Shown one piece after another: positions 10,573-19,917 of a DNA stretch of 64,000 nt (position 1 is the stretch's first letter; every line of letters starts with the position of its first letter). The notes beneath the pieces were generated by a model. It made no database searches. It worked only from the letters and a program-made list of their open reading frames with translations, and had not been told where the DNA came from. Source of the stretch: Bacillota bacterium (lineage in GTDB: Bacteria; Bacillota; Sulfobacillia; JAJZYS01; JAJZLH01). The stretch is taken from the NCBI GenBank assembly GCA_021850485.1, contig JAJZLY010000025.1, positions 1 through 64,000 of the forward strand, in the 5' to 3' direction. The translations under genes and the position numbers were made by a program.

Positions 10573-11670
10573 ATGCTAGCGACCAGACGCACCAGCCGAC
10601 AGGTGGTGGTGGGCAAAAACCGGGCCAAGCCGGTACTGATTGGCGGCGGGGCCCCGATCAGCGTCCAGGGTATGACCAAGACGGATACAGAGGACCGCGA
10701 CGCCACCATCGATCAGATCCTGCGCATGGCGGACGCCGGATGCGAGATCGTTCGGGTCTCGGTGCCGACGCCGCAGGCGGCCGACCAGATGCCCGCCATC
10801 GTCAAGGCCAGCCCGATTCCGGTGGTTGCGGACATTCATTTCGACTGGCGCTTGGCTCTGCGCGCCCTCGATGCCGGCGTCGACAAGCTGCGCCTCAATC
10901 CAGGCAACATCGGCAGCCGCGAGAAGATCAAAGAGGTGGTGGAGCGCGCCCGCGAGCTGGGGGTGCCGATCCGGGTCGGCGTCAACTCCGGGTCGTTGGA
11001 GCGCGACATCTTGGAGAAGCACGGCTACCCCAAACCGGAGGCGTTGGTGGAAAGCGCCATCCGCCACCTGCACTACCTGGAGGACCTGAACCATCCCGAG
11101 GCCGTGGTGTCGGTCAAGGCCTCCAACGTGGTGACCATGATCGAGGCCTACCGCCTGCTGGCTGCCCAGGTCGATTACCCGTTGCACCTGGGAGTGACCG
11201 AGTCGGGAACCGTCCCCTCCGGTACGGTGCGCTCTTCGGTGGGACTGGGCGTACTGCTGGCGGAGGGCATCGGCGACACCATCCGCGTCTCTTTGGCCGG
11301 TGAGGTGGGCGAGGAGATCCGGGTCGCGCGCGAGCTCCTGAAGTCGCTGGATCTGCGGGTGTTTGGACCGACCGTCGTGGCCTGTCCGACCTGTTCTCGC
11401 TGTGACATCGACGTGATGAAGGTGGCGGCCGAGGTGGAGCAAAAGCTGAAGGGCGTCACCTTGCCCCTGCGCATCTCGGTGTTAGGGTGCGCCGTGAACG
11501 GCCCCGGCGAGGCGCGCGAGAGCGACATCGGCATTGCCGGCGGGCCGGGATTTGGCATCTTGTTCCGCCACGGCGAGAAGGTCGGACGGGTGGAGGAGCG
11601 GGACATGATCGATCGGCTGGTGGACGAGGTCAAGAAGATGGAACGCGAGGGCGTCACCCAGCATGGCTGA
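10573..11670 (+). CDS. ispG: 4-hydroxy-3-methylbut-2-enyl-diphosphate synthase
   Basis: GGGAPISVQGMTKTDTEDRDAT, RLNPGNIG, CPTCSRCDID, VLGCAVNGPGEARESDIGIAGG. Confidence 0.96.
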   Translation: MLATRRTSRQVVVGKNRAKPVLIGGGAPISVQGMTKTDTEDRDATIDQILRMADAGCEIVRVSVPTPQAADQMPAIVKASPIPVVADIHFDWRLALRALDAGVDKLRLNPGNIGSREKIKEVVERARELGVPIRVGVNSGSLERDILEKHGYPKPEALVESAIRHLHYLEDLNHPEAVVSVKASNVVTMIEAYRLLAAQVDYPLHLGVTESGTVPSGTVRSSVGLGVLLAEGIGDTIRVSLAGEVGEEIRVARELLKSLDLRVFGPTVVACPTCSRCDIDVMKVAAEVEQKLKGVTLPLRISVLGCAVNGPGEARESDIGIAGGPGFGILFRHGEKVGRVEERDMIDRLVDEVKKMEREGVTQHG

Positions 11671-13102
11671 GCGCTCGGGCTTCGTGCGCGAGATCACGCC
11701 GCCTGACGAAGACTACAGCCAGTGGTATCAGGACGTGGTGACCAAGGCCGATTTGGCCGATTACGGCCCGGTCAAGGGTTTCATCGTGATCAAACCGGCC
11801 GGTTATGCGCTGTGGGAGAACATCCAAGCGGGACTCGACCGCCGCTTCAAAGCCACTGGCCATGTCAACGCCTATTTCCCTTTGCTCATCCCGGAAAGCC
11901 TCCTGATCAAGGAGGCAGACCATGTCGCCGGCTTCACGCCGGAGGTGGCCTGGGTCACCCAAGGCGGCCAGGAGACGCTCAGCGAGCGCCTGGCCATCCG
12001 TCCCACCTCAGAAGTGATGGTGGGGGCGATGTACGCCAAATGGGTGCACAGCTACCGCGACCTGCCGATCTTGATCAACCAGTGGAACAACGTGGTGCGC
12101 TGGGAGAAGGTGACCCGGCCGTTTCTGCGCGGCACGGAGTTTTTGTGGCAAGAGGGTCACACCGCGCACGCCAGCGGCGACGAGGCCATGGCGGAGACCC
12201 TGCGCATGCTTGAGGTGTACCACGAGTTCTTGCAAACAGAACTCGCCATTCCCAGCCGGATCGGCCGCAAGTCCGAGTCGGAGAAGTTCGCTGGCGCCGA
12301 GATCACCTACTCACTAGAAGCCATGATGGGCGACAACCGGGCCCTGCAGGCCGGTACCTCACACTACTTTGGCACTCGTTTCGCCGATGCCTATGGCATT
12401 CGCTTCCTCGATCAAGATGGTGTAGAGAAGTCCGCATTCACCACTTCGTGGGGCATGTCGACCCGGGTGATCGGCGCCCTGATCATGGTCCATGGAGACG
12501 CCCGTGGCCTGGTCCTGCCCCCCAAGGTAGCCCCTACCCAGGTGGTGGTGGTGCCGATCGGGGCCAACGCCTCGACCGAGGTGGCAGCCGCCGCCCGTGC
12601 ACTGCAGGCCGATCTCTCCCTCAGCTTGCGGGTGCATTTGGACGATCGGCCCGAGTTCACGCCGGGGTGGAAGTTCAACGAGTGGGAGATGCGCGGCATC
12701 CCGTTGCGCCTAGAGCTCGGGCCGCGGGATCTGGCGGCCAGTCAGGTGGTGGCGGTGCGCAGAGACACCGGCGAAAAGCAGCCGCTACCCATCGCCGGTT
12801 TGGCAGGGCAGCTGAGCGCGCTGCTCGAAAGGATGCAAGGAGAACTGCTGGCGCGAGCGACGCGGCGACTGGCCGAGCACACCCACACGGCGGCCGACTA
12901 CGCGGTGGCGTTGCCGATTTTGACCGAGCGCCAGGGCTGGGTCGAAGCTGGCTGGTGTGGGTCCGAGGCCTGTGAGCAGCAGGTGAAGGCTGACAGCGGT
13001 GCGACCTTGCGCAACTTGCCGCTGGAGCAGAACGTTCCAGCCACGTGTCTGGTCTGTGGAGCCAAAGCTCACTATTTGGCACTTTGGGGGAGGGCCTATT
13101 GA
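11663..13102 (+). CDS. proS: Prolyl-tRNA synthetase, type 3 (archaeal/eukaryotic-like)
   Basis: SQWYQDVVTKADLADYGPVKGFIVIKPAGYALWENIQ, RPTSEVMV, RTxEFLWQEGHTAH-like core, short C-terminal Cys-containing domain. Confidence 0.95.
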   Translation: MAERSGFVREITPPDEDYSQWYQDVVTKADLADYGPVKGFIVIKPAGYALWENIQAGLDRRFKATGHVNAYFPLLIPESLLIKEADHVAGFTPEVAWVTQGGQETLSERLAIRPTSEVMVGAMYAKWVHSYRDLPILINQWNNVVRWEKVTRPFLRGTEFLWQEGHTAHASGDEAMAETLRMLEVYHEFLQTELAIPSRIGRKSESEKFAGAEITYSLEAMMGDNRALQAGTSHYFGTRFADAYGIRFLDQDGVEKSAFTTSWGMSTRVIGALIMVHGDARGLVLPPKVAPTQVVVVPIGANASTEVAAAARALQADLSLSLRVHLDDRPEFTPGWKFNEWEMRGIPLRLELGPRDLAASQVVAVRRDTGEKQPLPIAGLAGQLSALLERMQGELLARATRRLAEHTHTAADYAVALPILTERQGWVEAGWCGSEACEQQVKADSGATLRNLPLEQNVPATCLVCGAKAHYLALWGRAY

Positions 13103-13779
13103 TCCAGCCTGCGGCACCTACGGCTGTGCCTGAGCCGATGGCCGAGAAGACCGAACGGATCTCGGCAGTGGTTCCGGCCTACAACGAGGAACGCTCGATC
13201 GGCGATGTGGTCCGCACTCTGCGGGCGCACCCCGCCATCGACGAGGTGATCGTGGTGTCCGATGGCTCGGAGGACGCCACGGCCACCGAGGCTCGGGCGG
13301 CAGGCGCCTTCGTGGTGGAGCTGCCGGAGAACCGGGGCAAAGGGGCCGCTCTGCGGACCGGTGCTGCGGTCAGCCATGGCAATGTGCTGCTGTTTTTAGA
13401 TGCGGATCTGATCGGCCTCACCCATCAACACATCGATCAGCTGCTGGAGGCTGTGGTCGCCCACGACAGCGACATGACGGTGGGCGTATTCGATCGCGGC
13501 CGCGGTCCCACCGATCTGGCCCAGGCGATCGCGCCGACCTTGTCCGGCCAGCGGGCCGTACGCAAGGAAGTGCTGGACCAGGTGGTCGACCTGGAGGCCT
13601 CCGGCTATGGCGCCGAGGTCGCCCTCACCCGGCACATGAAGCGGCACCGCTACCGGATCACCGAGGTGACCCTGGCCGAGATGAGCCATCACACCAAGGA
13701 AGAAAAGCGGGGCCTGATGAAGGGTTTTGCGGCCCGCATGCGCATGTACTGGGAGATCGTGAAGTACCTGGCCGATTAG
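13099..13779 (+). CDS. Family 2 glycosyltransferase (glucosyl-3-phosphoglycerate-synthase-like); start uncertain
   Basis: ISAVVPAYNEERSIGDVV, VSDGSEDAT, PENRGKGAALRTG, LFLDADLIG. Confidence 0.85.
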   Translation: MIQPAAPTAVPEPMAEKTERISAVVPAYNEERSIGDVVRTLRAHPAIDEVIVVSDGSEDATATEARAAGAFVVELPENRGKGAALRTGAAVSHGNVLLFLDADLIGLTHQHIDQLLEAVVAHDSDMTVGVFDRGRGPTDLAQAIAPTLSGQRAVRKEVLDQVVDLEASGYGAEVALTRHMKRHRYRITEVTLAEMSHHTKEEKRGLMKGFAARMRMYWEIVKYLAD

Positions 13780-13837
13780 CTGGGATCCCGGCTGAGGAGG
13801 GCTCTGGACGGATCTTGACGCATTTTGGGCGCAGGCG

Positions 13838-16800
13838 GTGCGAGACCACCTGCCAGCCCATGTTTGGGGTTTTGCCACCTCGGCGCAGCTGGCGCTAGAG
13901 GCGGAGGTTTTGGTCGCCTCGCTCAGCTCTGAGATCGCCCTGACCCTGGTCGCGCAGGCGACGGGGTGGGAGGGCCTGCGGCGCGCTGTACAACGAGAAT
14001 TTGCGGTGGAGCTCGTGCTGCGCCATGACGCCAGTCTTGAGGCGCCCCGCCAGGAGGCGCCGCGGGCCCCGGCTGCGCCGACAAAGGACACGTCGATCCG
14101 GCACGGCCGACCGGTGCGCGGCAAGGCGCTCACCCCTGGCCGGATGGAAGATGCAGAAGGACCAATCCGCCTGAGCGCGCGCCTGGTCACCGTCAGCTTA
14201 TCCAGCCGCCGAGACGGGGGTTGGACGCTGCGTATGCTGCTGACCGGGGGTGGCGATAGCGTGGTGGCCAAACTGTTCGGCCGCAGTGAAGAGGCTCCGC
14301 CTGAACTGGCGGCAGGGATGACCGTCGACCTGCATGGAGACCGCTCCTATGATCGCTACGAGCACCAGTGGACGGTGGTGGTCCGGGACCTGACGGCAAC
14401 TCCGGCGGCGGCGGGATCGTGGGCTGGGCGACGGCGGGTGGAGTGGCACCTGCACACCCGGATGTCCGCCATGGACGGCCTGATCGACCCTGAACAACTG
14501 ATGGACCAAGCGGCAAGGCTCGGCCTCAGCGGCGTGGTGCTGACCGATCACGGCGTGATCCAGGCCTTCCCAGAAGCCTACGAGAGCGCCATCCGTCACG
14601 GTGTGCGCCTTTATCTGGGTCTGGAAGCCTACGTGCGAGAGCGCGTTCAGCCGTACCTTGGCCGCGACCACCAGTGGCCGGAGACTGTGGTGGCCGTCGA
14701 TGTCGAGACCACCTCGCTGAGTCCTCTGACCGGCCAGGTGATCGAACTGGGCGCGGCCCGCATCACCCGCGGGCAGGTGGTGGACCGCTTCCAAACCCTG
14801 GTCCGGCCGACCGTCCCGGTCAGCGATGAAACCTACCGCCTGACCGGCATCGACAGCTCGGAGCTGGGGCGAGCACCGGAGCTGACCGAGGTCTGGCATC
14901 GTTTTCGCCAGTTTGTGGCCGATGATCTCTTGGTCGCCCACAATGCTGGCTTCGACCGGGGCTTCTTGCTGGCCACCGCCAGGCAGATGTCGGACCAGTG
15001 GAGTCCGTCATTCTTGGACACATTGGCGGTCGGCCGCCTACTGTTCCCGCACCTGCGCAGCCACCGTCTGCCCGACCTGGCGGCCCACCTTGGGGTGCGT
15101 CTGGAGGGACACCACCGGGCTGGCAGTGACGCCCAGGTGGTGGGCATGGCCAGCTGGGTGATGCGTGCCGCCTTTTTGGATCTGTCACCTGCGGCGTTGG
15201 CTTCGGCTGCCGCCATCGCCAGTGGCCTGGCCCGGCCGATGCACGTCCAAGTTGTCGCCCGCTCGCGGCCAGGACTGCGCCGGCTGTACCAACTGGTCAG
15301 CCGCTCCCATCTGGAGCGCTTCAGCCGAGTACCGACACTGATCTGGGACGACATCGCAGAAGATCGTGGTCAGCTCTTGGTCGGGGCCGCCGCCTGCGCC
15401 TCCGGTGAACTGGTGCGGGCCATGCTGCAAGGGGAGCCGGAAGAGGAGATCGCAGCCAGGGCCCGCCGGTACGACTACCTGGAAGTGCTGCCCACGGACC
15501 GTCTGCTCTCTGCCTGCGACCCCGGCTTTGGGCTCTCCGAATCGACCGCTCAGCTCCTGACCGGCCGGCTGGTCGACCTTGCCGCCCGGCTCGAGGTGCC
15601 GGCGGTGGCCGTCTGCGACGCCCACCATCTGGACGCGGAGCAAGAAACGTTGCGTCACATCTTGCACCGCAACAGTGGCGATGGCTGGCGCGGTGCGCAC
15701 CTGCGCGATCCACAGGCGATGCTGGACGGCCTCGCCCACCTCGGTGCAGATGTGGCCAGCAAACTGGTCTTCGATGCACCGGACCTTTTGGCCGAGCGCT
15801 TGGAGGCGAACTTGCGTCCGGTGCCGGAGGGTCTGCATGTGCCCAAGTTGCCAGGGGCGGGAGACGAGGTTAGTTCTCTGGCCCGAGCCCGCCTGGCCCT
15901 CTTGTACGGCAGCGAAGACGTGCCGCAGAGGCGGTTGCAGACCGAACTGGACGCCATCTTGGCGCACGACTTTGCGCCGATCTACCTGCTCGCCCGCCGC
16001 CTGACAGAAAAGGCGCGCCAAGATGGCGAACTGGTTGGTTCCAGGGGTTCCGTAGGATCGTCCTTCGTCGCCTTCTTACTCGAGATCAGCGAAGTCAATC
16101 CTCTGCCGCCGCACTGGCGTTGCCCAAAGTGCCGTACGGTGCAGTGGGCTGGCCCCGGCGTGGCCAGTGGCTTTGATCTGCCAAACCGCTCATGTGCCTG
16201 TGGGACACCGTTAGTTAAAGATGGACAGGAGATCCCGTTTGAGATCTTCTTGGGCTTTCGTGGCGATAAGGTGCCGGACATTGACCTGAACTTCTCTGGG
16301 CCCTATCAGTCTGAGATCCATCGCTTCGTGGAAGACCTGTTGGGCGGCGGTCAGGTGTATCGGGCCGGAACCATCTCGACGCTCGCTGAGCGAACAGCCT
16401 TTGGCCTGGTGCTGGGCTCGGTCGAGGACGCCAAGCAGGTGGTTCGTCAGGCGCACCTGGAGCACTTGGCCGCCGGCCTGGTGGGCGTGAAGCGGACGAC
16501 GGGCCAGCATCCGGGAGGCGTGATGATCGTTCCGGAAGATGTCGATGTGCATGACTTCACACCGTTGCAGCACCCAGCGGACGATCTGACATCGGCCACC
16601 GTGACCACACACTTTGACTACAATGCGCTCTCTCGCCGCCTGCTCAAGCTGGACCTCCTAGGCCACGACGACCCAACGGTGCTGCGCATGCTGCAGCGGC
16701 TGACTGGTCTGGACCCGGCTGCGGTGCCGCTCGATGATCCGGGCACCTTGTCGCTGTTTTCGTCCACCGATGCCCTGGGCTGCGGCCCTGAGGCGATCGG

Positions 16801-17695
16801 TGCGAATGTGGGCACGTTGGGCGTGCCGGAATTCGGAACCCGCTTCGTCCGGGGCATGCTGGAGATCACCCGCCCACAGACGTTCGGAGATCTGGTACGC
16901 ATTTCCGGCCTGTCTCACGGCACCGACGTCTGGGCCAACAACGCCCGGGAACTGATTCGCTCGCAGGTGGCCTCTTTGGCCGAAGTGGTGGCCACCCGAG
17001 ACGACATCATGTTGAACCTGATCGGGCGGGGGGCGCCGCCGGAGACCGCCTTTCGGCTGATGGAAGACCTGCGAAATGGCAAGGGCCTCAAGGAGTCCGA
17101 CCAATTCTTCCTGCGCTCATTGGGCACACCGGAATGGCTGATCGGGTCTTTGAAGAAAATGACCTATCTGTTCCCCAAAGCCCACGCCGCCGCCTATGTG
17201 ACGATGGCGGTTCGGATCGCCTACTTCAAGGTGCATCACCCACTGGCCTTTTACGCTTCCTACTTCTCGGTGCGCGCGGACGACTTGACGTTGGACCTGG
17301 TCAGCGCCGGTAACGCCCAGATCCGCCAGCAGATCTCCGATTTGGAGGCAAGAAAGGAGCCAACTGCCAAAGAGCGGTCTTTGCTCACGGTCTTAGAGGT
17401 GATCCGGGAGATGCAGGCCAGGGGTTTTGGATTTTGCCCGCTGGACATCAACCGCTCTTTGGCCACACAGTGCCAGCCGGAGGGAGACGACCGCCTGTTG
17501 CCACCGCTGGCCGTGTTGCCCGGCCTCGGTGCCCAAGGTGCTCTGGCCCTGGTTCAGGCGCGCCAAGAACAGCCCTTTGTCTCGGCAGAGGACCTGCAGG
17601 CGAGGGCTCGCCTCAGCCGGCCGCTGCTCGAGCGCTTGAAACGAGACGGCATCGTCGTCAGTGCCCAGGACAGTGACCAGCTTAGGCTGTTCTAA
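13838..17695 (+). CDS. polC: DNA polymerase III alpha subunit, PolC type
   Basis: PHP motif (WHLHTRMSAMDGLIDP), proofreading exonuclease (VVAVDVETTSLSP, AHNAGFDRGFL), Zn-binding CPKC...CACG, PDIDLNFSG, FPKAHAAAYVTMAVRIAYFKVH. Confidence 0.96.
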   Translation: MRDHLPAHVWGFATSAQLALEAEVLVASLSSEIALTLVAQATGWEGLRRAVQREFAVELVLRHDASLEAPRQEAPRAPAAPTKDTSIRHGRPVRGKALTPGRMEDAEGPIRLSARLVTVSLSSRRDGGWTLRMLLTGGGDSVVAKLFGRSEEAPPELAAGMTVDLHGDRSYDRYEHQWTVVVRDLTATPAAAGSWAGRRRVEWHLHTRMSAMDGLIDPEQLMDQAARLGLSGVVLTDHGVIQAFPEAYESAIRHGVRLYLGLEAYVRERVQPYLGRDHQWPETVVAVDVETTSLSPLTGQVIELGAARITRGQVVDRFQTLVRPTVPVSDETYRLTGIDSSELGRAPELTEVWHRFRQFVADDLLVAHNAGFDRGFLLATARQMSDQWSPSFLDTLAVGRLLFPHLRSHRLPDLAAHLGVRLEGHHRAGSDAQVVGMASWVMRAAFLDLSPAALASAAAIASGLARPMHVQVVARSRPGLRRLYQLVSRSHLERFSRVPTLIWDDIAEDRGQLLVGAAACASGELVRAMLQGEPEEEIAARARRYDYLEVLPTDRLLSACDPGFGLSESTAQLLTGRLVDLAARLEVPAVAVCDAHHLDAEQETLRHILHRNSGDGWRGAHLRDPQAMLDGLAHLGADVASKLVFDAPDLLAERLEANLRPVPEGLHVPKLPGAGDEVSSLARARLALLYGSEDVPQRRLQTELDAILAHDFAPIYLLARRLTEKARQDGELVGSRGSVGSSFVAFLLEISEVNPLPPHWRCPKCRTVQWAGPGVASGFDLPNRSCACGTPLVKDGQEIPFEIFLGFRGDKVPDIDLNFSGPYQSEIHRFVEDLLGGGQVYRAGTISTLAERTAFGLVLGSVEDAKQVVRQAHLEHLAAGLVGVKRTTGQHPGGVMIVPEDVDVHDFTPLQHPADDLTSATVTTHFDYNALSRRLLKLDLLGHDDPTVLRMLQRLTGLDPAAVPLDDPGTLSLFSSTDALGCGPEAIGANVGTLGVPEFGTRFVRGMLEITRPQTFGDLVRISGLSHGTDVWANNARELIRSQVASLAEVVATRDDIMLNLIGRGAPPETAFRLMEDLRNGKGLKESDQFFLRSLGTPEWLIGSLKKMTYLFPKAHAAAYVTMAVRIAYFKVHHPLAFYASYFSVRADDLTLDLVSAGNAQIRQQISDLEARKEPTAKERSLLTVLEVIREMQARGFGFCPLDINRSLATQCQPEGDDRLLPPLAVLPGLGAQGALALVQARQEQPFVSAEDLQARARLSRPLLERLKRDGIVVSAQDSDQLRLF

Positions 17696-17742
17696 GCACC
17701 GTTTCCCTTTGCGCCAAGGCCGTGATAGAATCCGGTTGTGCG

Positions 17743-17770
17743 GACTGGAGTGGGCCTGCCCACTCCAGTC
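17743..17770 (+). promoter_or_regulatory. Perfect 13-bp inverted repeat in the rimP leader
   Basis: GACTGGAGTGGGC - CT - GCCCACTCCAGTC, 24 nt upstream of rimP; no T-tract follows. Confidence 0.6.
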
Positions 17771-17793
17771 GGCATCAACGAGGGGGATGGCTG

Positions 17794-18258
17794 TTGACCG
17801 CGGGCTGGGTACCGGCCGGTGACCCGCTGGAACGGGCAGTCGCTGGCGTGGTCGAAGCCCATGGGCTCGAACTGTGGGAAGTCTGCCTCAGTGGTAGCGG
17901 CCGCAACGCTCGGGTCACCGTTACCGTCGATCGGCCCGGAGGTGTCGGCCTGCAACACCTTGAGGGGCTGAATGGGCCACTGGGCGTGGTGCTCGACCCC
18001 CTGGTTCCCTGGACAGGCGCCTACAGCCTGGACATTGAGTCTCCTGGCCCCTGCCGCCGCCTCCGCAACCTGGAGGACGTCCGGCGGTTTATCGGAGTGC
18101 CAGTGGCGATTTCTCTGCGCCAGCCCAAGGACGGCCGACGTCGCTTTAAGGGCGTGGTGGAGACCGTGTCCGACCTTGGTTTTGTGATTTCAGTGGCGCC
18201 TGCCCAGCACCTCGATCTGGTCTGGGACAGCATTCTGGAAGCGAGAGTCGATGGCTGA
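17794..18258 (+). CDS. rimP: Ribosome maturation factor RimP
   Basis: Position polC-rimP-nusA; VVEAHGLELWEVCL, VDRPGGVGLQHLEGL, YSLDIESPGPCRRL. Confidence 0.9.
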   Translation: MTAGWVPAGDPLERAVAGVVEAHGLELWEVCLSGSGRNARVTVTVDRPGGVGLQHLEGLNGPLGVVLDPLVPWTGAYSLDIESPGPCRRLRNLEDVRRFIGVPVAISLRQPKDGRRRFKGVVETVSDLGFVISVAPAQHLDLVWDSILEARVDG

Positions 18259-18288
18259 GCCAGTGAAGGAGAGAGGGTTACAACTGCT

Positions 18289-19323
18289 ATGAACGAGGAA
18301 CTGGTCACAGCCCTGGATGTCCTGGAACGCGAGCGGGGCATCGACAAAGATGTGCTGCTGGAAGCCCTTGAGGCGGCTCTGGTGTCGGCCTTCAGGCGCA
18401 ACTTCGGTGCCACCCAGAACGTGCGGGTGGTGATTGATCGGTCTACCGGCGACATCCATGTCATCGGCCAAAGACGGGTGGTCGAAGAGGTCCAAGACGC
18501 CCGCATGGAGATCACTCTGGCCGAAGCTGCGGCGCTTTCGGCAGACTATCAGTTGGACGATATCGTCGAGACCGAGGTGACGCCCGGCGCTTTCGGCCGG
18601 ATCGCCGCCCAGACCGCCCGCCAGGTTGTGATGCAGCGGCTGCGCGAAGCCGAGCGCGGCATGATCTATGAGGAGTTTCACAGCCGGGAAGGCGACATCA
18701 TCTCCGGCGTCGTCCACCGCTACGAGCACCGCACCGCCTTCATGGATCTCGGCCGGGCGGAAGCGGTGTTGCTGCCATCGGAGCAGATTCCGGGCGAGTC
18801 GATCTTGCCGGGTGCGCGCATGAAGGCCTACGTCGTGGAAGTGCGCCGTACCACCAAGGGGCCGCAGATCATGATCTCCCGCACCCACCCCGGCCTGCTG
18901 CGCCGGCTGCTGGAGCTGGAAGTTCCGGAGATCCACGACGGCACCGTTGAGATCAAGGCTCTGGCCCGCGAGGCTGGCTCGCGCTCCAAGGTCGCGGTAG
19001 CGGCCCGAGTGGAGGGCGTCGATCCTGTGGGCGCCTGCGTTGGACAAAAGGCGGCCCGGATCACCGCCATCAGCCGGGAACTGGCGGATGAGAAGATCGA
19101 CATCATTGCCTGGGACGAAGAAGAGGTGCAGTTTGTCGCCCGCTCACTGGCTCCGGCCAAGGTGTTGTCGGTGGCGCTGGAGCCTGACGCCCGGGCGGCC
19201 CGGGTGGTGGTGGCCGACTACCAGCTGTCTCTGGCCATCGGCAAAGAGGGTCAAAACGCCCGCTTGGCGGCCAAGCTTACCGGCTGGAAGATTGACATCA
19301 AGAGCGAAGGAGGCCGGCCGTGA
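18289..19323 (+). CDS. nusA: Transcription termination/antitermination factor NusA
   Basis: NTD, S1 and KH segments (GARMKAYVVEVRRTTKGPQIMISRTHPGLLRRLLELEVPEI, LAIGKEGQNARLAAKLTGWKIDI). Confidence 0.96.
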   Translation: MNEELVTALDVLERERGIDKDVLLEALEAALVSAFRRNFGATQNVRVVIDRSTGDIHVIGQRRVVEEVQDARMEITLAEAAALSADYQLDDIVETEVTPGAFGRIAAQTARQVVMQRLREAERGMIYEEFHSREGDIISGVVHRYEHRTAFMDLGRAEAVLLPSEQIPGESILPGARMKAYVVEVRRTTKGPQIMISRTHPGLLRRLLELEVPEIHDGTVEIKALAREAGSRSKVAVAARVEGVDPVGACVGQKAARITAISRELADEKIDIIAWDEEEVQFVARSLAPAKVLSVALEPDARAARVVVADYQLSLAIGKEGQNARLAAKLTGWKIDIKSEGGRP

Positions 19324-19643
19324 ACACGCCCCGCCGGCAGCCGGAGCGCTCGTGTGTGGCCTGCGGTGTCAAGCGGCCCAAGCGTCAGCTTTACCGCGTG
19401 GTCCGTTCGCCCGATGGCGTCGTTGCCTTTGATCCCCTTGGTAAGGCGCCCGGGCGCGGTGCCTACTTGTGCGGCGAGGACGACTGCCTGAAGCGAGCGG
19501 CCGCCCGCCTCGCCCATGCGCTCGAGGTTGCGGTGGCGGAGGAGGTGATGGCCGATGTCAGGACCCAGATCCAAGCCCGCAGGAACAGCCCTGTCCATGG
19601 TCGGACTGGCGCTGAAAGCGGGTCAGTTGGCAGTCGGAACTGA
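19320..19643 (+). CDS. ylxR: YlxR family RNA-binding protein (DUF448)
   Basis: PERSCVACGVKRPKRQLYRVVR, GKAPGRGAYLCGEDDCLKRA; between nusA and an L7Ae-like gene. Confidence 0.93.
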   Translation: MNTPRRQPERSCVACGVKRPKRQLYRVVRSPDGVVAFDPLGKAPGRGAYLCGEDDCLKRAAARLAHALEVAVAEEVMADVRTQIQARRNSPVHGRTGAESGSVGSRN

Positions 19644-19917
19644 GGCTGTCACCGCCGCCTTGGGCCGCCATCGGGCCCATCTGGTAATCCTCGCCCAAGA
19701 CGTGTCAGATGGCAGTCGCCGGCGCATCGAACGGGAGGCGGAAGGAGTGCCGACCGTTCATCTGGCGGCAACGATGGAGACGATGGGTCTGGCGCTGGGC
19801 CGTAACCCGACCGGGGTGGCGGCTGTGCTGGATCACCATCTGGCCAAGGCGATCAGCCGACGTCAAGAGATGCTGGATGGAGGTGAGGGCGGCCCCAATG
19901 GCCGCCTCGTCGGATGA
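19555..19917 (+). CDS. ylxQ: L7Ae/YlxQ-like ribosomal protein
   Basis: MVGLALKAGQLAVGTEAVTAAL...LVILAQDVSDGSRRRIE; overlaps ylxR and infB. Confidence 0.85.
   Translation: MSGPRSKPAGTALSMVGLALKAGQLAVGTEAVTAALGRHRAHLVILAQDVSDGSRRRIEREAEGVPTVHLAATMETMGLALGRNPTGVAAVLDHHLAKAISRRQEMLDGGEGGPNGRLVG

Noticed and set aside
9387-10709. 440-aa minus-strand ORF opposite rseP/dxr/ispG
   Set aside because: Antisense to well-supported genes; composition is typical of codon-bias shadow ORFs.
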